Assembly (NCBI GenBank): GCA_029891385.1 | Contig: CM057235.1 | Location: 8,117,001-8,181,000 of the forward strand | Direction of reading: 5' to 3' | Source: Erythroxylum novogranatense | Taxonomy: Eukaryota; Streptophyta; Magnoliopsida; Malpighiales; Erythroxylaceae | Length of the DNA stretch: 64,000 bases | Shown: one piece after another, positions 33,939 through 46,444 of the stretch | Layout: the number at the start of each line of letters is the position of its first letter | Position numbering within the stretch: position 1 is the first letter of the stretch | Made by a program: the position numbers and the translations under genes | Notes under the pieces: model-generated | The model's database searches: none | What the model saw: only the letters and a program-made list of their open reading frames with translations | Told to the model about the DNA's origin: nothing

Positions 33939-35144
33939 CTGGTGATGCATTGTTTGTTGTCTTTTGTAATGGTTGTTTTCGGTATTGTAATGACAATGCT
34001 TTCTTCATATATGACATCAGTATTGCACACTGGGAAGATTTCTAGTGTCAGATGAACCATACACTTTTCTTCTTTTTTGTTCTTATATTCCCATACATGT
34101 TTCAAATTGGTTTTCGGTGTTAAATAGTTTCATCATTTCATGGATGTTTCAATTAGACACGGACAAACACAAAACAAGAGTTTGATTGTGTTTATGGTTG
34201 TTGACTTTCCCAGGATGTGTGTGGATTATTGAGACTTAAACAGAGCTAGCCCAAAGGATAATTTAAATGCTGCAGCAGAGAGGTCAAAAGTGCGAAATAT
34301 TAGTAAATGCTGCATGACAGAGCTTTCAGGCCCAAAAATTAGCTTATGGATTGATTTTTTTGGTCTTTGGGCCATTAAAGGATAATATTGAGTTCTTAAT
34401 TAATTTTGGACTTTAACCCAAAGGAAAAAACAATTTTAGGATGGAACATAAGGAATTAGTGAATTCATAATTGCTTTATTTTCTATACATAATATAATTT
34501 TGTAAATTAGTGCCATATTATATGTTTTATTTGGTACTTTGAATATTTTATATTATGCAATGTTTGGAATTAAATTTTCCTATTAGATGTTGAATGTAAT
34601 ACATGACATCATAGAAATTTAAAATAGTTTGTTAGTCACCAAAGTGACCAAATTAATTAAATTAAATTTTGTCATGTATGCTAATCATCTAATTAAATGT
34701 TTATTGCATGGAAAGCTTGTTAGTCACCAAAGTGGCTTAGCTTGAAAAATACTAAGCATTTCATTGTGATTTGTTCAATTGTTCAATATCATATGATGCT
34801 AAAATGACATAAAGGTTAAACTGAATAATTGAGATTATTAATTATATAACATTAGGAGATCACCCAAAGGTGGACCATTACTAGTAATTAATGACATTAA
34901 AGGGACTTTATCAACATATTTGGTTAATAAGATTGTATATCCAAAGATAACTTGCATGTTGATTAGAACATGATTGGTTGTCCATTATAGTAAATTATCT
35001 ATATGCATCATAATAGGTTATTATTATGTATTTAAATTTCACCCAAAGGAGAATTTAAATGCATAATCAAAGTGCATTAGTTAGTTTGAATCCATTTAGG
35101 TTTACTCAAAGCATTAATGCATGAGCTATATGTTGTATGTGCAA
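33939..35144 (+). other. Leader region of element E
   Basis: About 1.2 kb between primer site and gag has no coding similarity. It contains the repeated phrase GTTAGTCACCAAAGTG(A/G)C (about 34630 and 34720) and three CACCCAAAGG(A/T) segments. It may hold packaging signals, or a decayed insertion. Confidence 0.45.
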
Positions 35145-35940
35145 TATCTACTAATTTGTTCGCCTTAGGAAATGAATTGATAAAGTTCAATGGTCTGAAC
35201 TATGGGGACTAATATGAACAAATCCAGTTCCAACTGGGTATAATGGATTTGGACTTGGACATAGTCTCAGACTTAAGGCCCACAACCATAACTGAGACTA
35301 GTTCTAAAGCTTACAAATCTTATTATGAGGCTTGGGAATAGTCTAACAGGCTAAGTTTGAATTTGATGCGAATGACAATTACAGAAAATGTGAAGACATC
35401 AATGCCTAAGTCAGATAATGCAAAGGAGTTTATGTTAAAGCTTAAGGAATACTCCCAATCTGATATAGCTGACAAGTCCATAGTAGAGACTTTAATGAGT
35501 AAGCTAATGACCAAGAAGTTTGATTGGTCACAACCCATTTATGATCATGTAACTCATAAGTAAAATCTAGTTGCAAAGTTGAAATCTATGGGTATGGATG
35601 TGAGTGAGTCCTTTTTGATACAGTTTATAATTAACTCACTTCCTTAAGATTTTTTCCAGTTCCAAGTGAATTATAACATTATTAAAGAAAAATGGAGATT
35701 TCAAGAAATTAAGACCATGTTAGTTTAGGAGGAAGGGAGATTAAAGAAAATGTAGGAGCACTCCATTCATCTTACATTTCATCCAGGAGCTAGTAGCAGC
35801 AAGAATAAACCTGGAAAGAAAGGCAAAGATAAGGACAAAGCTCTCAGCAAAGTTAATGAGGGCTGAATCAATAAAGATAAGAGGTGTCACTTTTGTAAGA
35901 AGCCTGGTCACTTCAAGAAAGATTAGCCTAAATGAAAGGT
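35145..35940 (+). pseudogene. Element E gag
   Basis: The reading starts NLFALGNELIKFNGLNYGDW-like (the W codon is now a stop), the common opening of small copia gags. Then come the UBN2 region (KSDNAKEFMLKLKEYSQSDI, VETLMSKLMTKKFDW) and a zinc knuckle, RCHFCKKPGHFKKD-stop (35885-35925), in which the last cysteine codon became TAG. Several in-frame stops remain. Confidence 0.82.
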
Positions 35941-35989
35941 TTGGTTTAAAAAGAAAGGCACATACTATGTCTCAATATGTTTTGAATCA

Positions 35990-38051
35990 AATCTTATTGA
36001 AGTGCCTAATAATACTTGGTGGTTAGATTCTGATGCAACTCCTCATGTGCCACATGTTAAACAGGGATTCCTTTCAATCCCGCTTATAAATGAAACTGAA
36101 AAATTCTTGTATATGGGGAACATAATGAAGGCACGAATAGAGGGCATTGGGACATACAAATTGATTTTGGACACTGGATGTTCCCTAGATCTAGAAAAGT
36201 AACTTTATGTTCCTGAATGTGCTAGGAATTTATTTTCTGTTATAGATGTAGGATTTCAATTTAATATTGGAACTTATGTTTTTTTTTCATTATATAAAAT
36301 AAGTACTATTATGGTTTTGGTACTTTAATTGATTGTTTATATTATTTCAATCTTGATTTTGATTTTGCTGAATCTTTGTTTCATGTTGACCATATTATAG
36401 GAAGTAAATATAGTGCACAAAATGAATGTTCTATTTTTTGTGGCATAAAAGATTAGGTCATATATCCAAAGAAAGGGTATAAAGGTTAGTTAAAAATGAC
36501 ATCTTACCTCTATTGGATTTTGTTGACTGGGATATATATGTGGATTGTATGAAAGGCAAGCAAACCAAACATATATCAAAGCATCCAGCCACAAGAAGTA
36601 ACGCATTACTGGAATTAATACACACTGACATCTGTTGTCCTTTCGACATTCCTTCTTGGGGTGAAGAAAAATATTTCATTACCTTTATTGATAACTTCTT
36701 ATGATATGGTTATATTTATCTGCTACATGAGAAGCCTCAGTCTGTGGACATCCTAGAGGTGTTCATTAATGAGATAGAAAGGCAGTTAGATAGAAGAGTA
36801 AAGATAGTGAGGTTTGATAGAGGTGGTGAATATTATGGAAAATTTGATGAAAGTGGACAATGTCCAGGTCCATTTGCAAAGTTTCTTGTAAGTTGAGGCA
36901 TATGTGCGCAATACACAATGCCTGGTACACCACAACAAAATGGTGTAGTCAAAAGGTGAAATCGTAGTGTTATAGATATGTTAGGTGTATGTTAAGTTAT
37001 AGTTCTACACTATTATCATTGTGGATGAATGTATTAAAAACCCCTGCGTATCTGCTTAATAGGATTCCTAGTAAAGCAATTCCTAAGACACCTTATGAAT
37101 TGTGGACAGGAAGGAAACCTAGTTTACGACACCTTCACATTTGGGGTTATCCAGCAGAAGTAAGGCTATATAATCCATATGAAAAGAAGCTTGATGCAAG
37201 AACTATTAGTAGTTTTTTCATTGGCTATTACAAAAAATCCAAGGGGTATAAATTTTATTGTCCTAACCATAGTACGAGAATAGTTGAGTCTGGTAATGCT
37301 CGGTTCATTGAGAATGGTTAAATCAGTGGGAGTGGAGAACCACAAAAAGTGCATATTCACGAGAATCAAGTAGAAACTACTCCAAGACAAGTAGACACTA
37401 CCACATCAGTTGTGATTCCACTGGTTGTTATTCTCTTCTTGCATCACGAATATGCAACATACTGGAACAACAAATTGATGTTCCAATTCCACAAATTAAA
37501 CATATTAATGATGAATCAACTAATGGTGATCAAGTTACAAATGATCAAGTAATGTCACAAGACGTAGCATTACAAAGGTTTGTAAGGAAAAGAAGACCAA
37601 CTATTTTAAGTGACTATGAAATTTACTCAATGAACATGAATGTGACTTAAGCATAGATAAAGATCTAGGCTCGTTCAAATAAGACATAGAATGTAACAAT
37701 TCTGAAAAATGATTCAATGTTATGAAATAAGAGTTTAAATCAATGGATGATAACAATGTCTAGGAATTAGTTAAGTTGTTGAAAGGTGCAAAACAAATGG
37801 GTTGTAAATAGGTCTTTAAGACCAAACGTTACTCACAAGGCAACATTGAAAGGTATAAAGTCAGACTTGTTGCCAAAGGTTACACTCAAAAGGATGGTAT
37901 TGACTATAAAGTGACCTTCTCTCCAGTTTCAAAGAAGGACTCCTTAAGAATTGTTATGGCACTGGTGGCTCATTATGATTTAGAGCCTTACCAATGGACC
38001 TAAAAACTGCCTTTCTAAATGGTGACTTAGAAGAAGAAGTATATATGGATC
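35990..38051 (+). pseudogene. Element E pol: protease, integrase, start of RT
   Basis: The protease site reads WWLDSDATPHV (36016-36050), with the glycine of DSGAT replaced by Asp. A GAG-pre-integrase block follows (WHKRLGHISKERV, shifted; CMKGKQTKHISKH), then the integrase core: LELIHTDICCPF, a shifted KIVRFDRGGEYYG, and TPQQNGVVKR, where the catalytic Glu of DDE is Lys. The frame 36989-37321 is the integrase C-terminal part (PAYLLNRIPSKAIPKTPYEL, IGYYKKSKGYKFYCP). RT begins near 37880 (RLVAKGYTQKDGIDY) and stops at F. Clearly inactive. Confidence 0.87.
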
Positions 38052-39333
38052 TGTTCAGTCAAGTGGATTTCACGTTTATTAATTTTGGTGATAATCAAAT
38101 AATAATAATATTAGAAATAAATGAACTATTTTGATAAGTATGTTAAGTGTGCAAAAAAACAAAGAAAACGTACAAAACACAAAAGAAGCGAAAAACACAA
38201 AAGAATTGCAAAACACAGAAGAAGTGAAAAACATAGAAGAAGCAGAAAACATAGAAGAAACAGAAAACACAGAAGAAGCAGAAAACATAGAAGAAACAGA
38301 AAACACAGAAGAAGCACAAAACATAGAAGAAGTGGAAAATATAAAAGAAGTGAAAAACACAAAAGAAGTGAAAAACACAGAAGAAGTGGAAGATATAAAA
38401 GAAGTGAAAAACACAGAAGAAATACAAAACATAGAAGAAGTAAAAAACATAAAAGAAGTGGAAAATACAGAAGAAGCGGAAAACACAGAAGAAGTGGAAA
38501 ACAAAAAAGAAGTGGAAAACACAGAAGAAGAGAAAAATACAGACGATACAAAGATGAAGATACTCTAGTACGTCAAATAATTTGTTGGTTAGAGTTAGTT
38601 CCAGAACGCAACTGAATAACGGTTTCTACAAGAAGCAAGAAGTAGTTATCAAGAAGCAAAAAGGAGTTATCAAGAAGAAGTTGGAGACTTAGGCTATAAA
38701 TACTAGCCGTAGTCGAAGACTGAACAATCATTTAGTTTTCCAGTTTTTACTTAAAAAGAAAAATTTTGTATTCAAAAGTGCGATACAAGAGAGCAAACTC
38801 TACTGTAACAAAAGCTCACAATATCTTTCGAGTGAGAGAAAGAAAAGGCTAAGAGCCTAGAGAGGCTAATATAGAAGAAAGAATACTTTGAGTAAGAGAC
38901 CTTAAGAAGCTCTGGAAGGGAAGAAAGAATACTTTGTGTAAGAAACCTGAAGAGGCTTTGGAAGGGAAGAAAGAATACTTGTAAAATTGTTGAAGTATAG
39001 TGAAATCTCATATGAACTCTGAGGACTCGACGTAGTCCAAGGGTTGGGGTAAACCAATATAAAAATCACAGCATCTATCTTCTAACCATTCACTTGATTT
39101 TATCTTGTTTTTAGATAAGTCTATAGAAGTTATTTGGGATTTAACTACGTAAATATTTTTGTATAAAATTTGTGGTATTCATTTAACAGTTGGAAAAGTT
39201 CTTTTCAAGAAATATCAAATTTTTTGTATTCATGAAAAGATTACACAATTCAACCCCCTACACAATTCAACCCCCCTTCTTGTGTATTTCGTATATTGTA
39301 CGTGAATTCTATATTAACCTGTGATTTACTTCA
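38052..39333 (+). repeat. 5' LTR of element F, with TATA box and primer site
   Basis: The LTR is about 1.28 kb and ends TTACTTCA two bases before TGGTATCAGAC (39336-39346), the Met-tRNA primer site. TATAAATA lies at 38695-38702. Downstream, near 38820-38990, there are three diverged units of GAAAGAATACTTTG(A/T)GTAAGA(G/A)ACCT(T/G)AAGA. Confidence 0.82.
38165..38555. repeat. 18-bp minisatellite in F 5' LTR
   Basis: There are about 21 diverged units of roughly AAAACACAGAAGAAGTGG. The unit is a multiple of three and avoids stops in most frames, so long open frames appear on both strands. These are by-products, not genes. Confidence 0.9.
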
Positions 39334-39390
39334 AATGGTATCAGACCTCGATTTCCAAGAACCACCTTTACAAAATGAGGATAAAGAATT

Positions 39391-40800
39391 ATGACTGAAT
39401 CGCATTTTTTTATAGCAAAAGGTGCCTCCGTCACAAAACCTCCTGCATTCAATGGTGAGGATTATCATTATTGGACGGACAGGATGCGGCTCTTCATCAA
39501 ATCCACACACATTGATCTTTGGGATATTATCGAGAATGAACCATATGTACCAATTGATGATGAAGGAAATACTATCCCTTGTACCAGATGGTCAGCCAAT
39601 CACAAAGTTAGATTTCAATTAAACTCAAAGGCCAAGTTCTTTTTAAGTTGTGCTTTAAGCAGAAGTGAATATGATAAAGTTCATGGATGCAAAACTACGA
39701 AGGAGATGTGGGACACTCTATCCATCGCACTTGAAGGCACAAACCAGGTGAAAAAGTCCAAGATCAGTATTCTTGTACTCAGTATGAGCTATTTAAAATG
39801 AAAGAAGATGAGTCTATTGATTAGATGTTTGGACAATTTCAAACTATCGTTAATGGACTTAAAGCTTTGAGGAGAATCTACGATAATCAAGACCATGTCA
39901 GGAAGATTCTCAGAAGTCTACCTAAAAGATGGAGATCCAAAGTCACTACAGTACAAGAAGCCAAGGACTTGAGCAAATTAAAGTTAGACGAATTGCTTGG
40001 TTCTTTGAAGATACATGAAGTAGAGCTTGATGCTAAAGATAAACCTAGAAGAGACAAATCTATAACATTAAAGGCTGGTCAGAAAAATCACAAGACTCAG
40101 AAAAATAGAAATTCATTGTCAAAAACATTAAAGATCGAAGAGGTCAAGAATGATGATACCAGTGAATCTGATCAAGATTCAAGCAAAGATGATGATGAAT
40201 TATCTTTCATTTCAAGAAAGATCAGAAGGATGTGAAAAAAGAAAGCCAAAGGAAGTAAAGATTTTTAATTTAAGAAAAATAGCAAAGATGAAGTCAAGAA
40301 CGAGAAGATATCTATCATTTGCTACGACTGCAACAAACCAGGACACTATAAGTCTGAATGTCTATTGCTTAGAAGAAAACCGAAGAAGAATAAAGAAAAT
40401 AAAAAGAGTATGATGGCAACTTGGGACGATTTGGATTCTTCTAAATCTAATTCTAATTCAGAAGCATCAGTACAAGCAAATATATGCTTGGTAGCCGAAA
40501 AAGAAGATGACGAGGAGGTAACTTCTATCTTTAATGAACTCCAAGATGCATATTTAGAATTGTTAGAAGATTCACATGTTATACGAAAGCAGTATAGTCC
40601 TTAAAAAGAAAGTTTGTCAAAAACTTGAAGAATATGGAAGCGTTAGAAAAAGAAAACATCTGCCTTAAGACACAAGTAGACGATATGGAGAAAAAAATAA
40701 CTATAGATAGATCTGATGAAATTAGTCAATTGAAACAAAGAATTAATTCTCTCTCAACAGACCTATCAATCTTTACTGAAAGTACGAAATAAATGAATGA
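39391..40800 (+). pseudogene. Element F gag
   Basis: The ATG at 39391 begins MTESHFFIAKGASVTKPPAF, followed by NGEDYHYWTDRMRLF, a Sirevirus gag start. The UBN2 core continues across a frameshift near 39755 (EGTNQVK / MKEDESI-stop / VRKILRSLPKRWRSKV). Then come a Lys/Asp-rich hinge, the zinc knuckle CYDCNKPGHYKSEC (about 40318-40360) and an acidic region with a coiled coil (to about 40800). At least three frameshifts or stops interrupt it. Confidence 0.88.
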
Positions 40801-41029
40801 CATGATTGGAAGATATAGACACCCTAATGATAAGAGTGGTTTAGGGTGTACTAAAAACAATACTCATTACAAAAAGAATTTTGCTCCTTATAGAAAGAAA
40901 TTTCACCAGTCTTCTTATTATCATTCTATGAATAATTATAAAACTAACCCCAGAAGACCCAAGAAAACCTAGGTACCTAAAAAGAACATAATATCTACTG
41001 CAGATCTCCTTCATTGGAAAAACAGCCAA

Positions 41030-41977
41030 CACCAATGGTATTTGGACAGTGGATGCTCGCAACACATGACGGGAAGAAGGTCTATGTTCCTAGATTTTCG
41101 AAATAAGAAAGGAGGATTAGTAACTTTTGGAGATAACCAACAGGGTAAAATAGTAGGAATCGACAAAATCGAAATATATCAAAGAACTGTTAGTTAAATA
41201 TGGAATGGAAAAAGTGAAACCTATGTCAACTCCTATGCATCCTTTAAACCTTTTATCTAAGGATGAAGCAGGTAAGAAGGTTGATCAAACCCTTTTTAGA
41301 GGAATTATTGGTTCTTTCTTGTACTAACAACAAGCAAACACGATATTACATTTGAGTATACATTTGTGTGCTAGATTTCAAGCAGATCCTAAAGAATCTC
41401 ACTATATTGCTGTTAAAAGAATTTTGAAATATCTATCAGGTTCTACTAATCTTTGCTTAACGTATGAGAAAGGTAAAGATTTCAGGTTAATTGGCTATTG
41501 TGATGCTGATTAGCTGGAGACATGATTGATAGGAAGAGTACAAGTGGAGGTTGTCACTTTCTTGGCCATAATCTAGTTTCTTGGTCAAGTAAGAGGCAAA
41601 GTTCAATTGCTCTATCTACTGCAGAAGCTGAATATATGTCAGCTGCAAGTTGTTGTTCACAGACATTATGGATCAAGTATCAGTTAGAAGATTATTCGAC
41701 ACAAGAAGAACAAATCCCAATTTTCTGTGACAACACAAGTGCTATCAACCTATCGAAGAATCCAATACAACACTCAAGAATAAAGTATATCAAAGTTAGG
41801 CATCATTTTCTACGAGACTATGTACGGAGGGGAATTGTTAGTCTACAGTTTGTTGAGACAAATAATCAATGGGTAGATATCTTCACTAAGCCTTTGAATG
41901 AAAAAAGATTCAAAGAAATCAAACGAAACTTGAATATGGTAGAGTTGAGTGACCAATCGTCTGACATGCCCAGATGA
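41030..41977 (+). pseudogene. Element F protease start fused by deletion to RNase H
   Basis: WYLDSGCSQHMTG (41039-41077) is an intact-looking copia protease site, followed by LVTFGDNQQGKIVGI. Near 41170 the sequence jumps to the end of RT (IYIKELLVKYGMEKVKPMST, shifted). RNase H follows, open from 41522: IDRKSTSGGCHFLGHNLVSW, ALSTAEAEYMSAASC, CDNTSAINLSKNP and FTKPLNEKRFKEI. Roughly 3 kb encoding integrase and RT is missing. Confidence 0.87.
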
Positions 41978-42284
41978 TTTTCTTAGAAGGAAGATAAAAA
42001 GTCGTAAGTTTTCAAGAGCACAGTAACTATAAGTCACAGACGGTAATTTTTTTAAGAGAAGGTATTAAAGGGAAATCCTCTTTAAAGGTCCAGAACATCA
42101 CCTACTTTAGAATATTCTTGAAATACTCTGAAATCGACTTTTGTAGAGCTCTCAACAAAACGTTTCATTACTCTGTTCTTGATATCAAGTTCTTTTTGTT
42201 TACACTCTCATCTTCAAATACTAACATCATTACTTTGAGAAAAAATACATTTGTGTGTTTAGTTGTTGTTGTCTACAGATCACA
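41978..42284 (+). other. Spacer between RNase H and the extra ORF of element F
   Basis: It is non-coding, with short tracts only. It corresponds to the untranslated or splice-acceptor region before the third ORF in Sirevirus-type elements; no signal could be assigned. Confidence 0.4.
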
Positions 42285-43062
42285 ATGGAACAATCTATGA
42301 TTTATGGAAGACATGTTGATTTCAACTCCTTAAAAAAGAACTAGATGGATTTTGAACCAGAAATTGATGCAGTGGGATGGAAAATTTTCTTTCAGGTTCG
42401 TGAAACAATCTACCTGAATGAAGTATATGAGTTTTGGAAGAATGCAAAAGTAGTAGACGATACTCTAGTATCAACGGTGGATAGATTGTCGATTATTGTG
42501 ACAATGGAGTTAATCGAGAAGGTTAGTGATTGTCCATGTGTTAGAGCAAAGTTGTCCCATAACACAAGATGGATGATTAAAAGTAGTGTAGAGAAAGCAC
42601 ATATCAATTGAGAACTCTATGGAAGTAGTGACCCAAAGGACAAGAAGGCGTCAACTCTTGTTCCGCAGGCTAGGGTTCTACATGCGCTACTTTTTCATTG
42701 TGTTCTACCAAGAACAGGCTCGAAGAACGTTGTGACGATGATAAATGAACAATGCCTGTTCCATCTACTCAATCATCATCCTATAAATCTTCCACACTTG
42801 ATTTTAAGGTACATGATGAAGTTGAAGAGAGATTCTAATGCCTTACCATATGGTATGCTGCTAACAATAATTTTTAGAGATTTTTACCATATGGTATGCT
42901 GCTAACAATAATTTTTAGAGATTTTGGAATTCTTCTTGACAAAGGAAATAAAATGAAGATGAATATAAAAAACATCATTAATGCATCAACTATCTGTAGA
43001 ATGGGTTTGAAGTCTCAAGAAAAGGAGGTTACAACTTCTATGGCAAAAGTAAGGACTGAGGG
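42285..43062 (+). pseudogene. Element F extra 3' ORF ('env-like' position), first part
   Basis: The ATG at 42285 (MEQSMIYGRHVDF) leads by frameshift into the open piece 42345-42611. GWKIFFQVRETIYLNEVYEF there resembles the 'putative plant transposon protein' module found in the third ORF of Sirevirus-like elements. A second block (about 42700-43062) reads HALLFHCVLPRTGSKN, and then ILLDKGNKMKMNIKNII. A 41-bp tandem duplication at 42843-42924 breaks the frame. The role of this ORF in the family is unknown; similarity to true viral envelopes is not evident here. Confidence 0.6.
42843..42924. repeat. 41-bp tandem duplication in the extra ORF
   Basis: Two exact adjacent copies of a 41-bp unit that starts TACCATATGGTATGCTGC. 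The unit is not a multiple of three and so shifts the frame. Confidence 0.9.
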
Positions 43063-45802
43063 TGTTGGGACCCGATCCGGAAACCGGATCCCAACCGAAA
43101 AAGCGAGACGAAATGGTTGAACGAACGGAATATAAGGCGAAATCAAAGATGCGAATCGAAAGGGAAATCCAAACGGATAAAGCAAATCCGAAATTGAATC
43201 GAATAACAAAATGCGAAACAAACATACAAAGCAGATCACAATGAAGGATAGGAATGCGAATTAAATACGAAGTCGAATAGAATACGAACAAATCAGAAAC
43301 AGAATAAAAGTGAAACAGAAACAAATCAAAGCGAATCGAATCAAAACATACAAATTGCTTAATCGAACTCAAATGAGTTCCGACATCCGGGCACATACTC
43401 TTACCGCGTTGGAAACCTTAAGACATTCTAAATCCGGTATAATTTTTTTTCTTCTTATTCTTATTCCTTTCTTTATTCAAAATTCATACAATTTCCTTTT
43501 TCTTGGAAGGTGTCCTCAATCCATTTCTCAATTCATAATAGACTTCTTAAAAATCATATAAGTCCCATAATCCATCATCAAACATCTTAATCTATCTTTT
43601 CCATACAATCAATTTTTATCTTTTCCATACAATCAAAATTTCGGCAGCATAACGACTGCACGTGACCAAACCCAAACCTGCAAAGTGTTTCAAAACACAC
43701 TTCTAAATTCCCAATCAATCATACAATTATCAAAATCAACCGGACCCTCCGTCCGGGATCTCAACATAGACAAACGCAAACCTATTTCTAAACACTTCCA
43801 TGATTCTCAATCAGCCAACACAAACAATCTCATTATCCATATCTCAAATCCAATACAATCGTAAACCAAAAACCGTAATCACATACAATCTACAAATATC
43901 AACCCCATATACAATCTCTTACATTCTTCATAAACAAATCCATAAACCATACACAAATCTAAATTCATAAATCAAATCTTGATACAATTTCATTAATTCA
44001 TACATATCATCAATTAGGTGCTTACAAATCCTTAATGGCTTTTCAAGCCATTTTCAAACCAAATACTCAAATCCAAAGAATACGAATTACAAATGAGATA
44101 GAAATCAGACAGATGACTTGTCTTTCTTCCATCTGATCTCCTGCTTGAAAACCTAGAGATGAGGATGAAAGAGGGGTGAGCTCGACGACTCAGTGGATAA
44201 CACATTTATAAATTAAAAAATAAGTAGAAATCATTTTTCATAAACTTTTGCTATAAGGATTAATTTTCAAACTTTGCAACTTTTCATACATTTTAACTTT
44301 TCAAACATTTTCCTCAAACCTTTTAATTTTTTTCAAACTTTTCATATTAAATCTCACTTTGTCAATTTTCAAAATTTTTCCCATTTTTCATAAACATGAA
44401 TGCAAACATGCAAACACATAAAATCATAAATCACATAAAATCACAATATCAAACACATAAAACAAATCAAACGGTTTGGGTTGGTTCAAAACCAAACGTA
44501 CTGCACATTCCAAGCATGGCGGTCACAATGCGGCCGTGAGCGAAACGTATTACACTTTTCCGCATAATGGTCGATTATAGCGATGAAGGAGTTCGAAATC
44601 GAAGCTCCCATGCGTCTAGCGGGCAGCCGAGAGAAGGCTTAAATTTTCAAATAAAGACAGTGCATTGACTCAATTAACAGACCTAACCAAACCCACTTAT
44701 CACATATTTCATGCATACAAATCAAATTACCCGAAGGCACATTTTGAAACTTTATTTTTCATGTGTGTCATCCTAGACACATTCACATTCACAATTTCAT
44801 ATAATTCATACAATTCAATCAATCAATGATTTCAACAATCAAGTTAAACAATCAATGATTTTAACAATTTGCATACTTTATCAATGCATTGATAATAAAT
44901 GAAGTTCCAGAAATTTCTATCGATTTATCAAATCATTTAAAACAATGAATTTAAGCTTATAATAATTTTCAAAAATCATTCGGGAACAATTAAGATTCAA
45001 AAATCTTTTCTTTCACTTCCTTGAATTTTCAAAAATCAATAATTGACTTATAATTCAAAGTATAAATACATTACCCACCTCGAATCGATTGTAGAAACTT
45101 GTCCAATGCTTCAATTTGACCTTTGCTTCTCTCTCTCTTTCAATTTAAAATAACCTAAGCCATAAATATCCAAATTCAACATCATAAAAATCATAATCCT
45201 CAAAATTAACTATAAGCAACCCAAATTCATCACTTTTCCAAGCTATCTAAATCAACAATTTCGAAAATCCTCAACTTCCACAAGTGACCTAAACCAATTC
45301 ATCCAAATTCAATATCATAAAACCCATAATCTTCAAAATTAATATCATATTTCACAAACCCATACTATTATTTATGATTCTACACCAATAATTCACAAAA
45401 TCCTCAATCACAAAATTAAGCCTAAACCTTAATTAATTTTCATCCAAAATTAAACATAACCTAAGGCATATACATCAAAATTGACTTCATATATCACATA
45501 CCCATGTCATTTCCAAAGTTTCTCAACAAAGAACTCATTAAAATTCACACATTAAATTTTCGACCTTACCTCATTCTTCATTGAAATCTGAAATTTCTTA
45601 GCTTGGAAGGAAGCTCTGGTGCTCCTTCATCTTTTTCTCTCTTGGAACAACCTCAAAAGCCCTCTTCAAATGGTAGAAAAATCAAATTTTAACTTTCTCT
45701 CTCATCTTTCTCCATGGCCGAAGCTCTCTCCTCCATTCTCTTCTTCTTTTCTTTCTTATTTGCTCTAGTTTCGGCTCTCCTTTAATCAAAAACGGCATCC
45801 CC

Positions 45803-45812
45803 CTTTTATATA
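45803..45812 (-). promoter_or_regulatory. TATA box of G1
   Basis: On the minus strand TATATATAAAAGGGGG, about 1.65 kb from the LTR start and just before a leader matching the G2 and J leaders. Confidence 0.6.
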
Positions 45813-46426
45813 TAATGTCATGTCATTTAATGAGGGTCAATTGACCAAAATGCCCCTGCACTTCACTTTAATTCATGCTTACTTTCGGATCTGATTCGCA
45901 CTATCAATTTGAAGGAATTTGTCAAAACTTCCTTCTAGACAAATGTTCCTATATGTCTTAATTTCATAATGCCACAAGAATCACCTCATTTCGATTACCA
46001 GATCAAAAGTTATGCCCAAAATACTTTTAGATGTTCTTAATCCAAAACTGCACACTAATCCGAACTTCAATTTAGAAATTGAAAGTCTTAGGGGCAAAAT
46101 TGAAATTTACTTTCTTCATAAGACTTGTAGCCCCATGTCATAATTTTATTTTTCCTCAAGAATCACTTCAATCGGATCTCCACAGATCCCGAATTGCTCA
46201 GAATATCGAACCATATTCAGAAATCAACTCACTTTGATTAAATTAATCACCCTTAATTTAGTCTCATAAAATCATAAATTTCCCCTGAAGATGTAATTAA
46301 TTGTCTTAGGAATCCAACGCTTCGAAAACCAAGTCGATCGGATATCAAACGAAAAAGTTATAAGCAAAAGAGTGAGAGGAGGACATTTAGTAATTAGGCG
46401 TGGGCACGTCTAAGAAACTTAGAGTC

Positions 46427-46444
46427 TAGACGTGGCCACGTCTA
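46427..46444. promoter_or_regulatory. 18-bp perfect palindrome with paired ACGTGGC cores in G1
   Basis: TAGACGTGGCCACGTCTA equals its own reverse complement and contains ACGTGGC (ABRE/G-box-like core) on both strands. A partial second copy, GGCGTGGGCACGTCTAAG, lies 30 bp to the left. It is about 620 bp upstream of the TATA box. The binding role is inferred. Confidence 0.5.

Larger units (their letters stand above)
33608..38051 (+). mobile_element. Element E: copia retrotransposon, 5' portion, truncated by element F
   Basis: The order is 5' LTR, Met-tRNA primer site, a long leader, gag, protease, integrase and the start of RT. It breaks off inside RT (…NGDLEEEVYMD) exactly at the first base of element F. 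The missing 3' half is not seen to the right of F. There are many stops and frameshifts. Confidence 0.88.

Noticed and set aside
33854..34045. Short frame YQERQNLTKRSWIQ... across the E LTR/PBS border
   Set aside because: It crosses the LTR end and primer site, so it is not a protein-coding gene.
38079..38615. Five overlapping open frames of 94-164 codons on both strands
   Set aside because: All are produced by the 18-bp minisatellite in the F LTR; composition is repetitive (KHRRS, NTEEVE, CFLFLL), and they overlap in five frames.
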